Positions 7,786-12,697 of a stretch of 12,697 bases of DNA are shown piece by piece. Numbering within the stretch: the first letter of the stretch is position 1; each line of letters starts with the position of its first letter. This DNA comes from Alphaproteobacteria bacterium. Its GTDB lineage: Bacteria > Pseudomonadota > Alphaproteobacteria > Rhizobiales > Devosiaceae. The position numbers and the translations under genes are program-made. The notes under the pieces are model-generated. The model worked only from the letters and a program-made list of their open reading frames with translations. It did not search any database and was not told the DNA's origin. The stretch covers positions 1 to 12,697 of the forward strand of contig JAJRRJ010000185.1 of the NCBI GenBank assembly GCA_024279575.1. The letters are read 5' to 3'.

Positions 7786-8790
7786 ATGGTTGAAATGGTA
7801 ACAAAACCCTACGCGGCGGCCTTTGAAAAACATGCGCTGGCCAATCCTGATGTGTTGTGCCTGTCGGCGGATTTAACCTCGTCCTGTGAAATTGACAAAT
7901 TTCGTGATCGGCATCCGGAGCAATTCTTGTCCATGGGCATGGCAGAGCAAAACATGATGAGCTTTGCGGGTGGTTTGGGTCTGGCAGGTTTTCGCCCGTT
8001 CATTCACACTTTTGGTGTGTTTATGTATCGTCGCCCCTATGATCAGTTAATGGCCTCCATTGCCTACCCCCGGCGCAAGGTGCGCCTGATGGCCTTTCTG
8101 CCTGGCATTACCACCCCGGGCGGCATGACCCACCAATCCATCGAAGATATATCTGTCATGCGCTCCATCCCCAATATGACCATTCTTGAAACCGGGGACG
8201 CGACGGAGGTTGAGAGCATTTGCGAGGCCGCAGATTACATTGACGGACCGGTTTACTGCCGCGTATTGCGCGGGTCTATCCCGCGTCTGTTTGATACGCC
8301 AATTGAGGTTGGTAAAATGCGCGAGCTGGCCTCAGGTGACGATGTGCTGGTGGTAACTGCTGGCATTTGCACCGAAGAGGCCATGCGCGCCAGATCCGTG
8401 TTGGAAAAGGCAGGTGTTGGTGTTCGCCATTTACATTTGCACACGATAAAACCTTTTGATTCAGCCGCGTTGCTCGATCATATTGGCTCGGTTAAGCATG
8501 GTGTGGTAACGCTGGAAAATCACGTTACCGAAGGCGGCATAGGCTCGCTCGTAGCTGAGACCATGGCCGATGCGGGTATCGGCAAACGCCTGGTGCGCTT
8601 AGGGCTAAAAGATACCTACGCCCATGGTGGGTCCCGTGCGTATCTGATGCGCTATTACGGGCTGGATGCAATTGCACTTGTGAGGGGCATTGAAGATTTG
8701 ATGAAGGCTGATTTCAATATTTCAGAAGAGGATTTGGAGACGGCAAGGGTCGAGGCGGTGCATTCACTGGCCAAAGCTGAAGGCCTGTAA
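7786..8790 (+). CDS. Split transketolase, C-terminal (pyrimidine and C-terminal domain) subunit
   Basis: This 334-residue protein is the partner of the preceding subunit. It carries the pyrimidine-binding domain with the catalytic glutamate in GMAEQNM (Glu54), which activates thiamine diphosphate, and the conserved active-site histidine in THQSIEDIS (His116). The C-terminal domain follows (VLVVTAGICTEEAM, IKPFD and VTLENHVTEGGIGSLVAE). Size and domain order match the C-terminal half of split transketolases. The family also resembles the C-terminal half of DXP synthase, but that enzyme is one chain. The ATG has AAGGGG seven bases upstream, overlapping the stop codon of the N-terminal subunit. 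The stop overlaps the RLP start by one base (TAATG), so all three genes should be made together. Confidence 0.92.
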   Translation: MVEMVTKPYAAAFEKHALANPDVLCLSADLTSSCEIDKFRDRHPEQFLSMGMAEQNMMSFAGGLGLAGFRPFIHTFGVFMYRRPYDQLMASIAYPRRKVRLMAFLPGITTPGGMTHQSIEDISVMRSIPNMTILETGDATEVESICEAADYIDGPVYCRVLRGSIPRLFDTPIEVGKMRELASGDDVLVVTAGICTEEAMRARSVLEKAGVGVRHLHLHTIKPFDSAALLDHIGSVKHGVVTLENHVTEGGIGSLVAETMADAGIGKRLVRLGLKDTYAHGGSRAYLMRYYGLDAIALVRGIEDLMKADFNISEEDLETARVEAVHSLAKAEGL

Positions 8791-9917
8791 TGTCAAATCG
8801 TTTTGGTGTCACCTATAAAATATTTGCCTCATCTCTGGCTGAGGCTCAAGCTCGGGCAGAGGGGATCGCCCTTGAACAAACAGTGGAAATTCCGCGCGAT
8901 GTGGTGCCACCTGGCTATATTGAAGATGTGATTTTAGGGCAGGTCATAAATACGGTTTCGACAGGTGAAGGAATTTTTGAATCTGAAGTCACCTATTCTC
9001 CTGACTCGGTAGGATATGAGATGCCGCAATTATTGAATGTTATGTTCGGTAATTCTTCCATCCAAAAGGGCCTCAAAGTCATTGGCTTTACACCCGGGAT
9101 TGAAATTCAAAAGCGGTTTCCCGGCCCACGATTTGGAGCAAAAGGTGTCCGGGCGCTAACCGGTCGCAACGCCGGCGGTTTTGTTTGCCCGGTAATTAAC
9201 CCCCAGGGATCAACAAGCGAACATTTAGCTGAATTATGCTATCTGTGCGCCCGCGCCGGGGCAGACATAATTAAGGAAGATCATGGGCTGGCCAATCAGC
9301 ATTTGGCGACATTTAAGCAGCGTGTGCCCCTGCTTTCCAAAGCCATTTCCCGCGCTAATACTGAACGCGCCGATAAGGGCAATAAAACCCGTGCCTTATA
9401 TTTCCCCAACCTTGGAGGTCACGGGGATCAAATAAATGATTTTGCCATGTACGCTAAAGATGCCGGTGCTGATGGCGTACTCATCATCCCTGGCCTTTAT
9501 GGATTTGACGCCATCAACCGCCTGGCTCGCAATCCTGAATTTGGCCTGCCTATCATGGCCCACCCCTCCCACCTTGGACCCTATGTGCTGTCCCATGACA
9601 CAGGGTATTCCCACGCCATGATGTTTGGCACTCTGATGCGTTTGGCAGGAGCGGATATTTCCATATTCCCAAATGTAGGGGGGCGCTTTGGATTTTCCGT
9701 TGAAGAATGCACCGCAATTGCCAACGCCTGCACTGAGCGCAAAGGCTATGGCAAACCCATCCTGCCAAGCCCTGGCGGCGGCATGAGCATTGATCGCATG
9801 GGCGAAATGCGTGAAATGTATGGGGATAATGCTGTGTATCTGCTAGGGGGTGGGCTGTTACGATTCGGCGAGAATATTGGCGATGCCATCAAAGAGATGC
9901 GCAAGGCGCTAGATTAA
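8790..9917 (+). CDS. RuBisCO-like protein (form IV RuBisCO large-subunit homologue)
   Basis: This 375-residue protein has the fold of the RuBisCO large subunit but not the residues for CO2 fixation. The N-terminal domain starts RFGVTYKI and ends near PQLLNVMFGNSS (79-90). The barrel follows with RFPGPRFGAKGVRALTG (109-125), CPVINPQGST (133-142), DIIKEDHGLANQ (159-170), a HPSHLGP segment with His258, LRLAGADISIFPNVGGRF-like text (His275 to Phe300), PSPGGGMS (326-333) and YLLGGGLL (350-357). The lysine that RuBisCO carbamylates is kept as Lys162, but the motif is KEDH, not KDDE, and the catalytic lysine before Pro138 is replaced by Asn137. Related RLPs act in methylthioribose salvage (isomerase or enolase) and in apionate breakdown (OiaX decarboxylase). 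Coupling to a transketolase suggests it processes a phosphorylated ketose or keto acid. The exact reaction is unknown. Confidence 0.9.
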   Translation: MSNRFGVTYKIFASSLAEAQARAEGIALEQTVEIPRDVVPPGYIEDVILGQVINTVSTGEGIFESEVTYSPDSVGYEMPQLLNVMFGNSSIQKGLKVIGFTPGIEIQKRFPGPRFGAKGVRALTGRNAGGFVCPVINPQGSTSEHLAELCYLCARAGADIIKEDHGLANQHLATFKQRVPLLSKAISRANTERADKGNKTRALYFPNLGGHGDQINDFAMYAKDAGADGVLIIPGLYGFDAINRLARNPEFGLPIMAHPSHLGPYVLSHDTGYSHAMMFGTLMRLAGADISIFPNVGGRFGFSVEECTAIANACTERKGYGKPILPSPGGGMSIDRMGEMREMYGDNAVYLLGGGLLRFGENIGDAIKEMRKALD

Positions 9918-9989
9918 TTCGTACGTGTTGAGCAATTAAACAGCATACTGATGACTCTCACAGGTCCAGCTCAATGCTTATCAAAAATG

Positions 9990-10377
9990 ACTGGCCCGAA
10001 TAGCCCCTGGAATTGTAGACACTTCAAAGCACACCGGACCGCCTCCAGCCTCTTAAAAGAGGGAATGTTCCCCGATACATTGGCCGCACGAAAGGCGGGT
10101 TGAATTCGAAACTACATGCGGTTTGCGACGGTCATGGCAGGCCGGTGCTTCTGTTCCTGACGGCGGAGCAGGTGCCTGACTTAAAGGGGCCGGAAACGCC
10201 AGATACCTCATGATGAAACGTTGTATAAACAACGGCATAAGGTCGAAAACATGTTCGGCAGGATCAAGGATTGGAGACGAATATCAACCCGGTATGACCG
10301 CTGTGCGCACACATTTTTCTCCGCAATCTGTATCGCTGCTTTTGTCATATACTGGATTTAATGAGTCCTGAGCCTAG
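9990..10377 (+). mobile_element. Remnant of an IS5-family insertion sequence, left end missing
   Basis: This stretch after the RLP gene holds only broken pieces of an IS5-family transposase, described in the pseudogene entry. Bases 10362-10377 (TGAGTCCTGAGCCTAG), directly after the transposase stop, look like the right terminal inverted repeat of such elements; I recall similar ends but could not check. No matching left repeat (CTAGGCTCAGGACTCA or close) is visible between 9918 and 9990, so the left end and the N-terminal third of the transposase are lost. The element separates the sugar-utilisation cluster from the phosphatase and chvI side and is a likely trace of past gene transfer or rearrangement. 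Bases 9918-9989 contain no recognisable gene or terminator. Confidence 0.75.
10011..10361 (+). pseudogene. Degenerate IS5-family transposase with frameshift and internal deletion
   Basis: Three pieces of one transposase can be read on the + strand. Piece A (about 10020-10072) gives HFKAHRTASSLLKEGMFP. Piece B (about 10073-10186), one frame over, gives RYIGRTKGGLNSKLHAV followed by CDGHGRPVLLFLTAEQ. Piece C (about 10187-10361), back in the first frame, gives GRKRQIPHDETLYKQRHKVE, then NMFGRIKDWRRISTRYDRCA, and ends in a TAA at 10359. The A/B shift fits loss of one C in the C-run 10070-10073. Between B and C roughly 40 residues are missing, including the segment (family form ADKGYD) that carries the second catalytic aspartate, and the first catalytic aspartate region is also damaged. 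The product cannot be an active transposase. Assignment rests on the strong C-terminal RHxxENMFGRxKDWRRxxTRYDR signature. Confidence 0.88.
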
Positions 10378-10537
10378 AAATGTGTATTTAATAAAACTAT
10401 AAAATACGCCCTGGTTGTTGAGCCTCCAATTTTAACAGCGAAGCAGTGGAGTTTTAATGTAACCCCCTTCCATTTCCTCCCACTTCTGTTAACTAATGAT
10501 CTTCATCAAATCCTGTACTTTATCCAGAAAGCCCCCC
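10378..10537. other. Gene-free stretch between IS remnant and phosphatase gene
   Basis: I see no gene, RNA or convincing promoter here. It is AT-rich around 10387-10405 and ends in pyrimidine-rich sequence. A weak 5-base inverted pair (CTCCA 10424-10428 and TGGAG 10447-10451) with an 18-base loop is followed by TTTTAA; it is too weak to call a terminator. The promoter of the phosphatase gene presumably lies here but cannot be pointed to. Confidence 0.5.
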
Positions 10538-11197
10538 ATGCCGTTCAATCCTGAAGACCTGCAAGCCGTTGTTTTTGACATGGATGGAATACTGATCGAT
10601 AGTGAAGTTCTTTACAAAAAATTTGCTGTTGAGACCTTTAAGGACCTTGGATTTTCACTTTCTGACGAACTTCACCTGTCAACCGTTGGCATTCCGGGAC
10701 CGGACGGGGAAGCGCTGGTGCGCGCCGCCATGGGGGAAACGTTTCCTTATGATGAATTTGACCATATCTGGCGTTCAAAAGTTGCTGCGGCCATGATGGA
10801 GCATGTGCCGTTAAAGCCGGGCGTGCGCGAATTCCTGACGCTTTTGGATGAGTTGGAAATCCCAACCGCCGTTGCCACATCTTCAACCCATGAGACAGCT
10901 CACCATCACCTGACCCGCGCTGACCTTTTACACCACTTTTCCGCTCTGGTTACAGGGGATCAGGTGGACAATGGAAAGCCCCACCCTGAGCCGTTTTTGC
11001 TGGCGGCGGAAAGGCTCGAAGTGGAGCCTGAAAACTGCCTGGCACTTGAGGATTCCCACAACGGGGTGCGCGCGGCCCACGGGGCTGGCATGCAAACAAT
11101 CATGGTGCCCGATTTGCTTGTGGCCACCCCCGAAATGAAACAGCTCACGATTGCAGTAATGGATGACCTGAGTATGGTGAAAAACGTATTTGAATAG
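10538..11197 (+). CDS. HAD-superfamily phosphatase (beta-phosphoglucomutase/phosphoglycolate phosphatase-like)
   Basis: This 219-residue protein belongs to the HAD superfamily, subfamily IA, which hydrolyses or moves phosphate on small sugar phosphates. Motif I is FDMDGILIDSE with nucleophile Asp14 and Asp16, motif II is VATSST (112-117), motif III is Lys147 in GKPHPEP, and motif IV is LALEDSHNG with Glu171-Asp172. A helical cap domain (about 25-90) lies between motifs I and II, and the length is normal. The start ATG 10538 is preferred because the family's first strand (LQAVVFDMDG) begins right after it; ATG 10496 would add 14 residues and has no ribosome site. The site upstream of 10538 is also weak. 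Substrate unknown. The IS remnant separates it from the RLP operon, so a part in that pathway is possible but unsupported. Confidence 0.9.
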   Translation: MPFNPEDLQAVVFDMDGILIDSEVLYKKFAVETFKDLGFSLSDELHLSTVGIPGPDGEALVRAAMGETFPYDEFDHIWRSKVAAAMMEHVPLKPGVREFLTLLDELEIPTAVATSSTHETAHHHLTRADLLHHFSALVTGDQVDNGKPHPEPFLLAAERLEVEPENCLALEDSHNGVRAAHGAGMQTIMVPDLLVATPEMKQLTIAVMDDLSMVKNVFE

Positions 11198-11234
11198 CAC
11201 CGGCCTTTGCAAAAGCAACGCGGTTAAATGCTAT

Positions 11235-11251
11235 GGTTAACCATTGGTAAA
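11235..11251. promoter_or_regulatory. Possible CtrA-type binding site upstream of the cell wall hydrolase gene
   Basis: The sequence GGTTAACCATTGGTAAA holds TTAA at 11237-11240, seven bases, then TAAA at 11248-11251. This is one mismatch from the alphaproteobacterial cell-cycle regulator CtrA consensus TTAA-N7-TTAA, and the GTTAACCAT core is typical of such sites. It lies about 150 bases before the hydrolase start in a 205 bp gap (11198-11402). CtrA control of a cell wall enzyme would make sense, but one near-match is weak evidence. The rest of the gap shows no gene. Confidence 0.35.
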
Positions 11252-11402
11252 TTTTTAGTTCCGAAAAATGCAAAAATAGGGTATGAAACTCAGGCGTGCT
11301 GTTCACAGTCGAATGGCTACGCTTTGACAAATATCCGCCTCAACAGAGGCAAAGTTTTATTCGGGTGAGAGTAGTGGGCGCTTTTACAACTTTTTTGCAG
11401 AA

Positions 11403-12215
11403 TTGACGTTTCTTAGGCGCGCCTTTGCGGCAATGGTGGGGGTTGGTTGCTCGCTGGCGCTGTTTGTAGCGACGCCGGCTTTATCCCAGGGGGCCAATTT
11501 TGGTGCGCCCTCTAATTCCACTGAAGATTTTTTGCGGGGTGGATTTGGCTTGACTGAAACCATTGGGGAAGAGCTTTATCTGGCCCAACCCAAAGAGCTG
11601 ACATCTGAACTTTTATCCGCCTATATTGCCAATTCGCGCGTTGCACGGCTACAAAACCCTGCCCTGCTGCAAGCCAATGCACTGGCTACGGGAATATTGC
11701 AATTTCCCTCAGACGCCCCAAGCCTGAACAATCAGGTTCTGTCCGCCTATGTGGCATCTGACTATGTTTCAACTGCCGGCCAGATTGTGGAAAACAATAA
11801 GGACAGGGAATGTCTGGCTCAGGCCATTTATCATGAGGCACGAGGTGAACCTGAGGACGGCCAGTGGGCAGTTGCCACAGTTATTTTAAACCGGGTTATT
11901 TCCTCACGCTATCCCACATCAGTTTGCGGAGTGGTTTTTCAAAATGCCTCCATGCGCAACCGATGTCAGTTTTCTTTTGCCTGTGACGGGATATCCGATG
12001 AGGGGGGGATTGGAAATCGCATTGTTCGCGAAGCGTGGGTCAAGGCCAACCTGATCGCTCTCACCGCTTTTGATCGCTTCAAGGCGGGAAAACCACAGGA
12101 AAATCTTCCTGAATCTGTGTTGTTTTATCACAATCTTTCAGTGAACCCCAGCTGGGCCTCTGCGATGAAAAACGTTGGTCGAATTGGTGAGCACATATTC
12201 TATTCTGATCTTTGA
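11403..12215 (+). CDS. Exported SleB/CwlJ-type cell wall hydrolase (Hydrolase_2 domain)
   Basis: This 270-residue protein is probably a periplasmic peptidoglycan hydrolase. A signal peptide is clear: basic FLRRAF, a hydrophobic core (MVGVGCSLALFVATPALS) and likely cleavage near residue 28-29. Residues 137-265 form the SleB/CwlJ domain with CLAQAIYHEARGEP (Glu145 the likely catalytic acid), AVATVILNRV, YPTSVCGVVFQ and RCQFSFACDG, the last giving conserved cysteines. Between signal and domain (about 65-130) two similar segments occur, LLSAYIANSRV and VLSAYVASDYV. The start is uncertain: TTG 11403 gives a proper positively charged signal-peptide N-region and no ATG or GTG lies upstream in frame, while ATG 11433 would remove the arginines. 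Neither has a good ribosome site. In non-spore-forming alphaproteobacteria this family is thought to act in envelope remodelling rather than germination. Confidence 0.9.
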   Translation: MTFLRRAFAAMVGVGCSLALFVATPALSQGANFGAPSNSTEDFLRGGFGLTETIGEELYLAQPKELTSELLSAYIANSRVARLQNPALLQANALATGILQFPSDAPSLNNQVLSAYVASDYVSTAGQIVENNKDRECLAQAIYHEARGEPEDGQWAVATVILNRVISSRYPTSVCGVVFQNASMRNRCQFSFACDGISDEGGIGNRIVREAWVKANLIALTAFDRFKAGKPQENLPESVLFYHNLSVNPSWASAMKNVGRIGEHIFYSDL

Positions 12216-12327
12216 TTTGAGTATTTCTTCATAATAACCTGGTGGATGTTTCCCCTATTGAAAGCCACGGTCATACTTTGTGCGCAATTCTAATTACCTA
12301 AAGACATTGAAATTTGTAAAATGGCTT

Positions 12328-12356
12328 TTGCGCACCATATTAAAATATTATTTATA
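12328..12356 (+). promoter_or_regulatory. Candidate promoter for chvI
   Basis: TTGCGC (12328-12333) and TTTATA (12351-12356) are separated by 17 bases and sit about 38 bases before the chvI start, in an AT-rich part of the 179 bp gap after the hydrolase gene. This fits a sigma-70-type promoter but is a by-eye match with three imperfect positions. No terminator for the hydrolase gene and no other gene is visible in 12216-12394. Confidence 0.35.
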
Positions 12357-12394
12357 GCTCATTGATTGCGAGCGCGACGACAAAAGGACACACC

Positions 12395-12697
12395 ATGCCA
12401 AAGATTGCGCTGGTCGATGACGATCGAAATATTCTCACCTCGGTTTCAATTGCACTTGAATCAGAGGGATATGTGGTTTCCACCTATACCGATGGAGCCT
12501 CGGGTCTTGAGGGATTGACCTCGGATGTGCCGGACCTGGCAATTCTGGATATCAAAATGCCACGCATGGATGGAATGGAGCTATTGCGTCGGCTGCGTCA
12601 GAATACCGATCTGCCGGTTATTTTTCTCACCTCAAAGGATGAAGAAATCGATGAATTATTCGGCCTGAAAATGGGTGCCGATGATTTTATCAAGAAG
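12395..12697 (+). CDS. chvI: Two-component response regulator ChvI, receiver domain (3' end cut off by the window)
   Basis: These 101 residues are a nearly complete receiver domain; the OmpR-type DNA-binding domain lies beyond the window. It has the acidic pocket ALVDDD (Asp8-10), the phospho-acceptor Asp52 in LAILDIKMPRMDG, Thr79 in VIFLTSK, and ends at the conserved lysine of DDFIKK. The text NILTSVSIALESEGY and KDEEIDELFGLKMGADDF is, from memory, nearly identical to ChvI of Sinorhizobium, Agrobacterium and Brucella (BvrR), which supports the gene symbol and the placement in Hyphomicrobiales. ChvI is phosphorylated by the sensor kinase ChvG and controls envelope, exopolysaccharide and acid-stress genes. 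The start has AAGGA six bases upstream. The neighbour on the 5' side is a cell wall hydrolase rather than the divergent pckA I would expect from rhizobial genomes. Confidence 0.95.
   Translation, partial: MPKIALVDDDRNILTSVSIALESEGYVVSTYTDGASGLEGLTSDVPDLAILDIKMPRMDGMELLRRLRQNTDLPVIFLTSKDEEIDELFGLKMGADDFIKK

Noticed and set aside
8790..9917. True RuBisCO (CO2 fixation)
   Set aside because: The catalytic lysine and the KDDE motif are not intact, the protein is shorter than forms I-III, and there is no phosphoribulokinase or small subunit nearby.
10496..10537. Earlier start for the HAD phosphatase
   Set aside because: It adds 14 residues unlike the family, and no ribosome site precedes it.
11222..11242. 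GGTTAA ... TTAACC inverted repeat as a hairpin terminator after the phosphatase gene
   Set aside because: The arms are only 6 AT-rich bases with a 9-base loop and no T-run; the TTAA motifs are better explained as a possible CtrA site.
11324..11329. TTGACA as a -35 box for the hydrolase gene
   Set aside because: No acceptable -10 hexamer lies 15-19 bases downstream; the best AT-rich hexamer is about 25 bases away.
1..12697. tRNA, rRNA or CRISPR arrays
   Set aside because: No cloverleaf-type sequence, ribosomal signature or regularly spaced repeat was seen on either strand; the window is almost fully covered by protein genes.

Overview
The window looks like a chromosomal segment of an alphaproteobacterium of the order Hyphomicrobiales (Rhizobiales). 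The best evidence is the last, truncated gene: its receiver domain is close to ChvI, the response regulator of the ExoR/ChvG/ChvI envelope and acid-stress system of that order. The base composition is moderate rather than very GC-rich, and genes use ATG, GTG and probably TTG starts. I could not run any database search, so all family names rest on motifs read by eye.

Region 1 (1-4450, + strand) is a ribose-type ABC sugar importer operon: the 3' part of a periplasmic sugar-binding protein, a strong hairpin with a short T-run, a duplicated RbsA-type ATPase, and two RbsC-type permeases joined by short stop/start overlaps. Region 2 (4463-6757, - strand) is a molybdopterin oxidoreductase of the cytoplasmic biotin-sulfoxide/DMSO reductase type. 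It converges on the importer with a 12 bp gap and diverges from the next operon across a 90 bp gap that contains a striking AT-rich inverted repeat. Region 3 (6848-9917, + strand) is a tight three-gene operon: the N- and C-terminal halves of a split transketolase, then a form IV RuBisCO-like protein (RLP) whose start codon overlaps the transketolase stop.

Region 4 (about 9990-10377) is a decayed IS5-family insertion sequence, with at least one frameshift and an internal deletion in the transposase. It marks the end of the accessory part. Region 5 (10538-12697) looks like ordinary chromosome: a HAD-family phosphatase, a SleB/CwlJ-type cell wall hydrolase with a possible CtrA site upstream, and chvI.

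The most interesting part is 1-9917. A sugar importer, an S/N-oxide-reductase-like molybdoenzyme, a two-subunit transketolase and an RLP in one locus suggest a catabolic route for an unusual sugar, sugar acid or possibly sulfur-bearing sugar, with the RLP doing enolate chemistry and the transketolase moving a two-carbon unit. I know of separate pathways that use an RLP (apionate, methylthioribose salvage) and pathways that use a split transketolase (apulose-phosphate), but not one that couples the two with a molybdoenzyme. The RLP also appears to lack the usual catalytic lysine. The substrate cannot be read from the sequence, and no sugar kinase, isomerase or transcription regulator for this locus lies inside the window.
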